Source: Pyrinomonadaceae bacterium
GTDB lineage: Bacteria; Acidobacteriota; Blastocatellia; Pyrinomonadales; Pyrinomonadaceae
Direction of reading: 5' to 3'
NCBI GenBank assembly: GCA_013812565.1
Contig: JACCTF010000962.1
Location: 1 to 13,811, forward strand
Length of the DNA stretch: 13,811 bases
The notes under the pieces were generated by a model. It was not told where the DNA came from and did no database searches. It saw nothing but the letters and a program-made list of their open reading frames with translations. Below are positions 6,083 through 13,374 of the stretch, in pieces; the stretch's first letter is position 1; every line of letters begins with the position of its first letter. Made by a program: the position numbers and the translations under genes.

Positions 6083-7399
6083 ATGAAGATTGTGCGCATC
6101 ATTGCTCGGCTCAACGTTGGCGGCCCGGCGCGGCATGTCACATGGCTTACATCGGGATTGCAACAGATGGGGTACGAGTCGGTGCTGGTCGTTGGTTCAG
6201 TTCCGCCCGGCGAAGATGACATGAGCTACTTTGCCCATGCACACGGCATCGAGCCGATTGTCATTCCGGAGATGAGCCGCGAGGTATCGATTAAGGATGC
6301 GGTCACGATTTGGAAGCTTTACCGGTTGCTCGTACGCCTCCGCCCCAGTATTGTGCATACGCACACGGCGAAGGCGGGGACCGTGGGCCGCGTCGCGGGC
6401 TTGCTCTACCGGTGGCTCACGCCATCAACCCTCGTCGGGCGACCGCGGCCTTGCTGCTTGGTGCACACGTATCATGGACACGTTTTTCACAGTTATTACG
6501 GTTGGTTGAAGACACGTCTCTTTCTTACTATTGAAAAGGTTTTGGCGCGCGTTGCAACCGACCGCATCGTTGTCGTGAGTCCGCAGCAGCACCGCGAGAT
6601 ACACGAGAAGTTTGCCGTCGGGCGCGCTGACCAGTTTGCGGTTGTTCCACTCGGGCTGGACTTAAGCGCTTTCGCTGACCGGCCTGCCAAGCGGTGTGTG
6701 ATGCGCGGTGAACTTGGTGCGAGTGATGATGATGTGTTAGTAGGCATCGTTGGGCGTTTGACAGAGGTTAAAAATCATAAGCTGTTTCTGCAAGCCGTGG
6801 CGCTTTACAAAAAAGCTTATGCTGCAATGAGCGGCGGCCGTGTACGCTTTTTGATAATCGGCGATGGGCATTTGCGGAGCTTGTTGGAACGGGAAGCGCA
6901 TGCTCTTAATCTTGACGGGGAAGTGTTGTTCTTGGGCACACGCGATGACCCGGAGAACTTCTATTCGGCGCTCGATGTAGTCGCTTTAACCTCGCTTAAC
7001 GAGGGCACGCCGCTGACGTTGATCGAAGCGATGGCGAACGCACGCGCGGTGGTTGCAACGGCGGTTGGTGGGGTGGTTGATTTGCTTGGCGAGACTATCA
7101 CGCCGCTTGAAATGAGTCGGAGCGACGCGTACACAGTTTGCGAGCGCGGCGTGCTGGTTCAGCCAAATGATGCGGAAGCTTTTTGCCACGCGCTGGCGGT
7201 GGTCGTCCGTGATGAAAAGTTGCGCCGCGAGATGGGCGAGCGCGGCAGGAGCTTTGTCGAACGCAATCATTCGCGGAGGCGATTGATTGCTAACGTCGCA
7301 AGTCTTTATGGTGAACTGCTTGCGCCGAAAGCGACAAGCTCAGAAGCACAGCAAAGAAGTTCACGGTTTGTCGAAACATCGGGGTTAAAAGGAGATTGA
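6083..7399 (+). CDS. GT4-family glycosyltransferase (GT-B fold)
   Basis: Retaining GT-B glycosyltransferase of 438 residues, probably cytoplasmic and membrane-associated, adding a sugar to the lipid-linked oligosaccharide. The N-terminal acceptor half has LNVGGPARHV (10-19), VHTHTAKAG (91-99) and VHTYHGHVF (127-135). The C-terminal donor half has VGIVGRLTEVKNH (220-232), LIIGDGHLR (257-265) and the EX7E element with E307 and E315 in NEGTPLTLIEAM. The ATG at 6083 is chosen because MKIVRIIARLNVGG is the family N terminus; the frame is open 80 codons further upstream but runs through the cupin gene and repeat element II. No Shine-Dalgarno is visible, and repeat element II ends 5 nt before the start. 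The next gene follows after 3 nt. Donor and acceptor sugars are unknown. Confidence 0.9.
   Translation: MKIVRIIARLNVGGPARHVTWLTSGLQQMGYESVLVVGSVPPGEDDMSYFAHAHGIEPIVIPEMSREVSIKDAVTIWKLYRLLVRLRPSIVHTHTAKAGTVGRVAGLLYRWLTPSTLVGRPRPCCLVHTYHGHVFHSYYGWLKTRLFLTIEKVLARVATDRIVVVSPQQHREIHEKFAVGRADQFAVVPLGLDLSAFADRPAKRCVMRGELGASDDDVLVGIVGRLTEVKNHKLFLQAVALYKKAYAAMSGGRVRFLIIGDGHLRSLLEREAHALNLDGEVLFLGTRDDPENFYSALDVVALTSLNEGTPLTLIEAMANARAVVATAVGGVVDLLGETITPLEMSRSDAYTVCERGVLVQPNDAEAFCHALAVVVRDEKLRREMGERGRSFVERNHSRRRLIANVASLYGELLAPKATSSEAQQRSSRFVETSGLKGD
7389..7394 (+). promoter_or_regulatory. Ribosome binding site deciding the TTG start of the SDR gene
   Basis: AAGGAG lies within the last codons of the GT4 gene, 8 nt before the TTG at 7403. 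The resulting N terminus [14 protein letters not shown] is exactly that of extended SDRs, so the TTG start is well supported. Confidence 0.8.
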
Positions 7400-7402
7400 C
7401 AT

Positions 7403-8407
7403 TTGCGCGTACTAATCACAGGCGGTGCAGGCTTCATTGGATCACATCTCTCGGATGCCTATCTGGAGCGAGGAGACGAAGTCTTTATCATCGATGATCT
7501 TTCAACGGGCAGCATTGAGAACATACATCATTTAAAGTCGCACCCGCGTTTCCATTACACAATCGACAGTGTTCATAACCAGCCGGTAGTCGCCGAGCTT
7601 GTTGATCAGTGCGACGTGGTTTTTCACCTGGCCGCAGCCGTCGGCGTGAAGTTGATTGTTGAGAGTCCGGTCAGAACCATTGAGACCAATGTTCGCGGCA
7701 CGGAAGTGGTGTTGGCTCAGGCCAATAAGAAGAAGAAGAAAGTGCTGGTAGCTTCAACCTCCGAAGTGTATGGCTTGAGCGATCAAGTGCCGTTTCGTGA
7801 AGATGGCAACCTGGTGATGGGCGCGACCACGAAGGGGCGCTGGAGCTATGCCTGCTCGAAAGCGATTGATGAGTTTTTGGCGCTCGCCTACTGGCGTGAG
7901 AAGAAGTTGCCGACCGTCGTCGTGCGCCTCTTCAATACAGTTGGGCCGAGGCAGACCGGGCAGTACGGCATGGTGATTCCGACGTTTGTTAAGCAAGCGC
8001 TGGCGGATCGTCCGATCACGATTTACGGCAACGGCAAGCAGACGCGCTGTTTCGGGTTTGTCGGCGATGTGGTCGGTGCGCTCATCAAGTTAATGGATCA
8101 TGAGGAGGCGGTCGGAGGAGTCTTCAACATCGGGTCGAATCAGGAAGTGACGATTCTCGAATTGGCCGAACGCGTCCGAGAGTTAACCAACTCCAAATCA
8201 GAGATCGTGTTTGTGCCGTACGATGAAGCTTATGAAGAAGGATTTGAAGACATGCCGCGCCGCGTCCCTGACATTACGAAGGTCAGCACGTTGATTGGTT
8301 TTCGTCCCACGGTGAAGCTCGACGAAATCTTGAAGATCGTCGTTGACTATCACAGCAGGCAATCGTCGCAAGCCGCTGCCACTTCAGGCTCTACGAGCGG
8401 CGGTTAA
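7403..8407 (+). CDS. NAD-dependent nucleotide-sugar epimerase/dehydratase (extended SDR)
   Basis: Extended short-chain dehydrogenase/reductase of 334 residues acting on a nucleotide sugar. GGAGFIGS (7-14) is the Rossmann dinucleotide motif, DDLSTG (31-36) follows strand 2, STSEVYG (118-124) supplies the catalytic Ser/Thr, and YACSK (149-153) is the YxxxK pair with Tyr149 and Lys153. RLFNTVGPRQTGQYGMVIP and ITIYGNGKQTRCFGFVGD fit the GalE / UDP-glucuronate decarboxylase branch. The exact reaction (4-epimerase, 4,6-dehydratase or decarboxylase) cannot be set from motifs alone. It starts at TTG 3 nt after the GT4 stop, so it shares that transcript. A run of five Lys (109-113) comes from AAG/AAA codons. 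It is a paralogue of the decarboxylase starting at 13375. The tail after about residue 320 is Ser/Ala/Gly-rich and probably disordered. Confidence 0.88.
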   Translation: MRVLITGGAGFIGSHLSDAYLERGDEVFIIDDLSTGSIENIHHLKSHPRFHYTIDSVHNQPVVAELVDQCDVVFHLAAAVGVKLIVESPVRTIETNVRGTEVVLAQANKKKKKVLVASTSEVYGLSDQVPFREDGNLVMGATTKGRWSYACSKAIDEFLALAYWREKKLPTVVVRLFNTVGPRQTGQYGMVIPTFVKQALADRPITIYGNGKQTRCFGFVGDVVGALIKLMDHEEAVGGVFNIGSNQEVTILELAERVRELTNSKSEIVFVPYDEAYEEGFEDMPRRVPDITKVSTLIGFRPTVKLDEILKIVVDYHSRQSSQAAATSGSTSGG

Positions 8408-8418
8408 GAATTCGCGAT

Positions 8419-8442
8419 AGTGCGCTGAGTCGCTCACGCACT
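8419..8442 (+). terminator. Hairpin after the SDR gene, possible weak terminator
   Basis: AGTGCG (8419-8424) pairs with CGCACT (8437-8442), and inside it TGAG (8426-8429) pairs with CTCA (8433-8436) around a TCG loop, with one bulged C. It starts 11 nt after the stop. The following bases, TGATTTCAAA, are only partly T-rich, so termination would be weak or partial. The 104-nt spacer holds nothing else I can name. Confidence 0.35.
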
Positions 8443-8511
8443 TGATTTCAAACAGTCGTATCGAATAGCTTTGCAGGCTCTACCGAACTTCGGATTCCGG
8501 TCGCCACCCGA

Positions 8512-10311
8512 ATGCCTTCAAGTCCGCTTTACTGGATTCCCATCATTATCTCTTTCGCGTCGGCGCTTGTGCTGACACCAGTTGTCGGTGTCGTCGCGCG
8601 CCGTATGGGGATGGTGGCGCGTCCCGTCGCGGAGCGTTGGCATCAGAAATCAACCGCGATGTTCGGCGGCATCGCGATCTTTTTCGCCGTCAGCGTGCCC
8701 ATCTTTCTGTGTGTGCCACAGACGCCGCATAGCTGGGTGGTACTGGTCGCGAGCGCGTTTCTATTCGCCAACGGTTTGATCGATGATCTACTGCACATCA
8801 AGCCTTACCAGAAGTTGATCGGGCAAGTCCTGGGGGCGGCGCTGGTAGTCTATTATGGACTCAGTCTGCCGTGGACCCAGTCGGCTCCGCTCAATATGTG
8901 CATCACCATCTTCTGGTTGATCGGAATTACTAACGCCATCAACCTGCTCGACAACATGGACGGGTTGGCCGCCGGGATTGCAACCATTGCGGCGGTCTTT
9001 CTGACGCTTAGTTTCGCGGCTAACGGGCAATGGACGGAAGCGTCGATGCTCGCCGTATTCGCGGCTGCGCTGCTCGGCTTTCTTGTGTACAATTCGCATC
9101 CGGCCTCGATCTTTATGGGCGATTGCGGCTCGATGTTTGTCGGATTCTTTCTTGCCGGCGCATCGTTATTAAACGCGACGGGCGGCCGCTCACGCAGCTT
9201 TCTTCCGGTGCTCGCCGTGCCGGTTCTAATTCTGTTCATCCCGATCTTTGACACCACGTTCGTTACCATCCTAAGAAAACTTTCGGGTCGCGCTGCTTCG
9301 CAAGGAGGTCGCGATCACACTTCGCACCGGTTGGTTGCGCTGGGAATGTCAGAGCGTCGCGCCGTGTGGATGCTGTATGGTTTCGCCGGACTCTCGGGTT
9401 TACTGGCGCTCCTTGTGCGTGAGGTGAAACTTGATGTAAGTCTGGCGGCCATACTCGGTTTCACTGTGTTGCTGGTGCTGCTCGGCGTGCATCTGGCGGG
9501 CGTCAAAGTTTACGACGAAGAAGAGGTTCGTGCCGCACGCGAGAAGCCACTCTTCGCGTTCCTTGTCGATGTTTCGTATAAGCGTCGCATCTTCGAAGTT
9601 CTGCTTGACGTGGTGTTGATCATCCTGGCTTACTACAGCGCTTATGCCCTGTGGTTTGGATCCGTCTCGGAGAACGGCGCGTGGCGGTTGTTTGCGCAGA
9701 CGCTGCCGGTATTGGTAATCATCAAGCTCGTGACATTCTTAGGGATGGGCGTTTATCGCGGTTTGTGGCGTTACACGAGCGTTGACGATTTGGTGGTGAT
9801 TGCCAAGGCGGTGGTGCTCGGCTCAATCGCGAGCGTGCTGGTTGTACTGTTTACGTTTCGCTTTGCAGGATTTTCACGAACCGTTTTTGTGCTTGATGGC
9901 CTTATCCTGTTAATGATGTTGGCCGGAAGCCGCATGACTTTTCGTTTGTTCCGCAAACTTCTGCCCACCGCTTCGCGGCGCGGTGGAAGGCGTGTCTTGA
10001 TCTACGGCGCGGGCGATGGCGGCGAACTGCTGCTGCGCGAACTGCTTAATAACCCTGAGTGGCAATACGCGCCCATTGGCTTTGTCGATGATGATCCATT
10101 AAAAAAGGGTACGGTCATTCACGGCCTGCGCGTATTCGGCGGCAACGGTTCGCTCTGTGGCGTCTGTGCAGCACAGGGCGTTGAAGAAGTGTTAATCTCC
10201 AGTTCACGGTTTTCGGAAGCGCGTGTCTCGGAAATTCGACGCGACTGCGAGCAGGCGCGCGTTACCCTCAAGCGTATGCGCATTCAGATCGAGCAACTAA
10301 GCGATGATTGA
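8512..10311 (+). CDS. WecA/MraY-type polyprenyl-phosphate sugar-1-phosphate transferase fused to CapD/FlaA1-like N-terminal region
   Basis: A 599-residue two-part membrane protein. Residues 1 to about 335 are a polytopic polyprenyl-phosphate N-acetylhexosamine-1-phosphate transferase, which starts glycan synthesis on undecaprenyl phosphate. GLIDD (88-92), NAINLLDNMDGLAAG (141-155), NSHPASIFMGDCGS (194-207) and GGRDHTSHRL (265-274) are its catalytic loops. Residues from about 355 look like the N-terminal part of CapD/WbpM/FlaA1 proteins: four membrane segments with GVYRGLWRYTSVDDL (413-427), then a Rossmann-type domain with RRVLIYGAGDGGELLLREL (493-511) and PIGFVDDDP (521-529). The protein ends where the catalytic SDR domain of CapD would begin, so only a sensor or binding part is kept. 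No clear Shine-Dalgarno precedes the ATG. The first half is confident; the role of the second, perhaps nucleotide-sugar sensing or scaffolding, is inference. Confidence 0.9.
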   Translation: MPSSPLYWIPIIISFASALVLTPVVGVVARRMGMVARPVAERWHQKSTAMFGGIAIFFAVSVPIFLCVPQTPHSWVVLVASAFLFANGLIDDLLHIKPYQKLIGQVLGAALVVYYGLSLPWTQSAPLNMCITIFWLIGITNAINLLDNMDGLAAGIATIAAVFLTLSFAANGQWTEASMLAVFAAALLGFLVYNSHPASIFMGDCGSMFVGFFLAGASLLNATGGRSRSFLPVLAVPVLILFIPIFDTTFVTILRKLSGRAASQGGRDHTSHRLVALGMSERRAVWMLYGFAGLSGLLALLVREVKLDVSLAAILGFTVLLVLLGVHLAGVKVYDEEEVRAAREKPLFAFLVDVSYKRRIFEVLLDVVLIILAYYSAYALWFGSVSENGAWRLFAQTLPVLVIIKLVTFLGMGVYRGLWRYTSVDDLVVIAKAVVLGSIASVLVVLFTFRFAGFSRTVFVLDGLILLMMLAGSRMTFRLFRKLLPTASRRGGRRVLIYGAGDGGELLLRELLNNPEWQYAPIGFVDDDPLKKGTVIHGLRVFGGNGSLCGVCAAQGVEEVLISSSRFSEARVSEIRRDCEQARVTLKRMRIQIEQLSDD

Positions 10312-10314
10312 AAG

Positions 10315-10381
10315 CAGATACCGGATGTCAGACGTTGGTAAAACCGATGTCTGACATCTGGCATCCGGCATCTGACATCTG
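10315..10381. repeat. 7-bp-period inverted repeat element III
   Basis: The right arm holds tandem units TCTGACA (10350), TCTGGCA (10357), TCCGGCA (10364) and TCTGACA (10371) plus a partial TCTG (10378). The left arm holds CAGATAC (10315), CGGATGT (10322) and CAGACGT (10329), which are reverse-orientation versions. GATGTCAGAC (10324-10333) pairs perfectly with GTCTGACATC (10349-10358); the stem can run 10315-10338 with 10344-10367, with two mismatches and three G-T pairs around a 5-nt TAAAA loop. It fills the spacer and ends 4 nt before the chosen start of the TPR gene. Confidence 0.75.
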
Positions 10382-10385
10382 TTCT

Positions 10386-11756
10386 ATGTCCCAGGTAGAA
10401 TCACCACAATTGAAGTTCATCGAGATGCGCGCTTTCTGGCGGCGCACTTTGTTGATTGTGCCAATCATGTTGGCAGCAATGTGCGCGTGGTACACCCTGC
10501 GTTGGGCAGTGGGCAATACTATTGCAACTACTCCAGAGCTTGCTTCTAACATCGAACGCGCACGTGCCGCCGTGCGTCTGGCTCCGAACGATCCGCAGAC
10601 GCACTTCACTCTCGGTGTGCGCAGTAGAGAGATGCTGCTGCCGGAAGATCTGCCACTAGCATTACGGGAATACGAATGGGCCGTGAGTCTTTCACCACAT
10701 GACTTTCGTTTGTGGATGGACATGGGGCGTGCGCGCGAGCAGGCAGGTGACGCGGCGGGGGGCGAAAGGGCGCTACGGCGCGCTGCGGAGCTTGCGCCGT
10801 TCTATGCAGATCCGCGATGGTTCTTAGGCAACCTGCTGCTGCGCGAGGGGCGGCTTGATGAATCCTTTCAAGAGTTGCGCCGGGCGGGCGATGCAGACCC
10901 GAGCTTGCGCCCGCAGATCTTCAACTTGGCGTCGCGTATGTACAACGGGAATGTTAGCGAGATTATGGCGCGGGCGGGCGATTCTGCTCAAGCGCGGGCG
11001 CAGCTAATACAACACTTGATCAATTTGCAGCGCGTTGATGATGCTCTTCGATTATGGGCAAGTCTGAACCCTGACGAAAGAGGGAAGCAGCGCGAGGCAG
11101 GCGAAGCATTGATGAGCACGCTGTTTGCCGCTAAACGGTTTCGTTCTGTGCTCGATGTGTATCGTGATGTGACGCCGACCAACGTCGATGTCGGACGTGT
11201 TTCGAACAACAGTTTTGAGCAAGACATAGATGGTCAGGGTACAGACCTCTTCGGTTGGCAAGTGGTATCAGTGCTGCAAGCGCAGATTCATCTTGATGCC
11301 AAGAACAGCTATCACGGCGAGCGCAGTCTACGTATTATCTTCGACGCGCCCTCGGCGGTAGACTTTCGCAACATTTCGCAATTCATTGTCGTCGAGCCTT
11401 CGACGCGCTACCGACTTCAGTTCTTCATTCGCACGGTGGATTTGAAAACCGCCAGCACGCTTGTGACAGAGATCGTTGATGCCGCTAATCCGAGTCGTCT
11501 GCTTGCCGCTTCTGACTCACTTCCCGACGGTCGAAATGAGTGGCAGCCGATGACGGTTGATTTCACAACGCCCTCGCAAACAAGCGCGATCACACTGCGG
11601 CTCAACCGCGCTCCGTGCGTCACGGGCGTGTGCCCAATTTTTGGTAAGGTTTGGTATGACAACTTCGATCTTCAACGCCTCGGCAGCGACAGCTCTGGCG
11701 CGCGACCCAGCAGTGTACGCGGAAGAGACAACGCCGCTGACCCCAGCAATCGTTGA
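10386..11756 (+). CDS. Membrane-anchored TPR protein with C-terminal jelly-roll-like module
   Basis: 456 residues by the chosen ATG. One membrane segment at about 19-38 (RRTLLIVPIMLAAMCAWYTL) probably anchors it with the rest outside the cytoplasm. TPR-like helices follow, roughly 52-180: ARAAVRLAPNDPQTHFTLG, LREYEWAVSLSPHDFRLW and ALRRAAELAPFYADPRWFLG carry the alternating small and Pro-capped pattern. Residues 275-432 look like a beta-rich carbohydrate-binding or CBM-type fold: NNSFEQD, then GWQVV, SYHGERSLRIIF and, at the end, KVWYDNFDLQRL. The frame also opens at TTG 10308 and ATG 10347, but both would translate repeat element III, so ATG 10386 is preferred; ATG 10425 is also possible. 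The end overlaps the O-antigen ligase gene by 101 nt. It may be an assembly partner that binds the growing glycan, which is inference. Confidence 0.75.
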   Translation: MSQVESPQLKFIEMRAFWRRTLLIVPIMLAAMCAWYTLRWAVGNTIATTPELASNIERARAAVRLAPNDPQTHFTLGVRSREMLLPEDLPLALREYEWAVSLSPHDFRLWMDMGRAREQAGDAAGGERALRRAAELAPFYADPRWFLGNLLLREGRLDESFQELRRAGDADPSLRPQIFNLASRMYNGNVSEIMARAGDSAQARAQLIQHLINLQRVDDALRLWASLNPDERGKQREAGEALMSTLFAAKRFRSVLDVYRDVTPTNVDVGRVSNNSFEQDIDGQGTDLFGWQVVSVLQAQIHLDAKNSYHGERSLRIIFDAPSAVDFRNISQFIVVEPSTRYRLQFFIRTVDLKTASTLVTEIVDAANPSRLLAASDSLPDGRNEWQPMTVDFTTPSQTSAITLRLNRAPCVTGVCPIFGKVWYDNFDLQRLGSDSSGARPSSVRGRDNAADPSNR

Positions 11757-13212
11757 GACAGAACCGACGCTGGCGAGCCGGTTTGTGATTCTGACATTGT
11801 GTCTCGCGCTGGTGCTTTCGACGCTGGCCTTTGGCACAGTGCATAGCTGGTCGCTCGCGGCCTTTCAAATCGGCGCGACTTTGATCATCGCGTTCTGGGC
11901 CGTCGATGCGTGGCGCAGCAAACAGTTGCGCTTGAGTCGTAACGTATTGCAGTTGCCGCTCCTCGGATTATGCGTGCTCGCGGCCGTACAGTTATTACCG
12001 TTCAACTTAGTTGGCGGAAGTGTTAGCAGCGTGGAAGCAGGCGGTTTGTCAGTTGCGCCGGTTGAAACTTTATCGCTTGATCCATATGCGACGCGGTTCG
12101 TCCTTATTCAAATCTCGGCCCTGCTCGTCTACTTCGCAGCGGCGCTGGCCTTTATTGATACTCCGCGACGCTTCCGCGTGGTCGTAAACACGATCATCGT
12201 CTTCGGGTTTCTGCTCGCCATCTTCGGACTCATTCAATCGTTTACCAGTCCAACAAAGATTTACTGGGTGCGCGAAAATAGACAGAGCACTCCGTTTGGC
12301 CCGTTCATCAATCGTCACCACTTTGCAGGCTATATGGAACTGGTGCTGGCGCTGCCGCTCGGCATCCTGTTCTCCGGAGCAGTCTCAAACGACAAACGGC
12401 TGCTCTACGCTTTCGCCGCCGCATTGATGGGCCTGGGGCTGATTATGACCAACTCGCGCGGCGGCATTATCGCGCTTCTCGCAGAGGTCGTCTTCCTTGT
12501 GATCGTGTCGGGAATTAAACGTAAGAGCGGAGCGGAAACAGATCCGGTAGCGGCGCGAAGTGCTCGCCTGCGGGCGGCGATGGTACGCGCCGGGTTGGCT
12601 TTCGCGTTAGTGTTTATGCTTTTTACGGGCGTGCTGTTTTTCGGCGGCGAGGATGTGTTAAGCCGCTTTGTCGGTACAGTTAATTCAGCGGACCCGACAA
12701 CCGGACGCGCCCATTTCTGGGCCACGACCCTGCATATCATTCGCGATCATCCGCTGCTGGGCGTAGGGCTTGGCGCTTATGGAGTTGCCTATACGCAGTA
12801 TGACACGCGCAACGGTCTGTTTCGCATCGAGCAAGCGCACAACGATTACCTTGAGACATTGGCGAATGCAGGTGTGGTCGGCGCGGTGCTCGGTCTGTTC
12901 TTCATCGTGTGGCTGTTTCGCATGGGATTTGCCCGCCGCGAAACAGAAGATAATTTCCGGCGCGGCGTCACGACGGGTGCGCTCGCCGGGTGCTTTGCAG
13001 TGCTCGTCCACAGCTTCTTCGACTTTACGCTGCACACCACTTCCAACGCGCTGCTGTTCTTAGTAGCGGTTGCCCTCGCAACGACGAACGCGCGAGTTGA
13101 ACAAGCTACCATCAAACGTCGGCGTCGCCGCCGACATCACCAATCCGTAAGCGCGCCTGTTCGTCAGCCTCAGAACCCGGAACCGAACGCGAGCGTTGCC
13201 GGTCACAGTTAA
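11656..13212 (+). CDS. O-antigen ligase / Wzy-family membrane protein
   Basis: A 518-residue polytopic protein with about 12 membrane segments, of the O-antigen ligase (Wzy_C/WaaL) superfamily that polymerises lipid-linked glycan units or attaches them to an acceptor. TPFGPFINRHHFAGYMEL (212-229) and LIMTNSRGG (262-270) are family hallmarks. The large external loop (about 330-402) has TTGRAHFWATTLHIIRDHPLLG (348-369, typical spacing) and the QAHNDYLE motif (393-400). The ATG at 11656 has AAGG at 11646-11649, but this makes a 101-nt overlap with the TPR gene; a GTG at 11713 would still overlap by 44 nt. The first 40 residues are hydrophilic and might be an artefact of a too-early start. The C-terminal tail is Arg-rich (RRRRRRHH, 488-495). 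Ligase versus polymerase cannot be told from sequence. Confidence 0.87.
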   Translation: MTTSIFNASAATALARDPAVYAEETTPLTPAIVETEPTLASRFVILTLCLALVLSTLAFGTVHSWSLAAFQIGATLIIAFWAVDAWRSKQLRLSRNVLQLPLLGLCVLAAVQLLPFNLVGGSVSSVEAGGLSVAPVETLSLDPYATRFVLIQISALLVYFAAALAFIDTPRRFRVVVNTIIVFGFLLAIFGLIQSFTSPTKIYWVRENRQSTPFGPFINRHHFAGYMELVLALPLGILFSGAVSNDKRLLYAFAAALMGLGLIMTNSRGGIIALLAEVVFLVIVSGIKRKSGAETDPVAARSARLRAAMVRAGLAFALVFMLFTGVLFFGGEDVLSRFVGTVNSADPTTGRAHFWATTLHIIRDHPLLGVGLGAYGVAYTQYDTRNGLFRIEQAHNDYLETLANAGVVGAVLGLFFIVWLFRMGFARRETEDNFRRGVTTGALAGCFAVLVHSFFDFTLHTTSNALLFLVAVALATTNARVEQATIKRRRRRRHHQSVSAPVRQPQNPEPNASVAGHS

Positions 13213-13374
13213 AAGCACGATGAACAATTCCCAGAGGCCGGAAATCTACCGATGCCTTGATGACAAGGCGCGTGTAGCGGGCCGGTGTATGGCAAGCGTA
13301 ATTTCGCGATGTTTGTTTCGGCTCGCTAGTGTCTGTTGCGAAGTAGGAAACGGTCAAAGACTTTGGAGAAATGA

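Noticed and set aside
7720..7743. Possible frameshift site at the AAG/AAA run in the SDR gene
   Set aside because: The frame reads through cleanly to conserved motifs on both sides, so the five-Lys run is simply coded.
10308..10385. TTG start overlapping the previous stop by 4 nt for the TPR gene
   Set aside because: The 26 extra codons are entirely repeat element III, so the coding look comes from the repeat. It is kept only as a less likely alternative.
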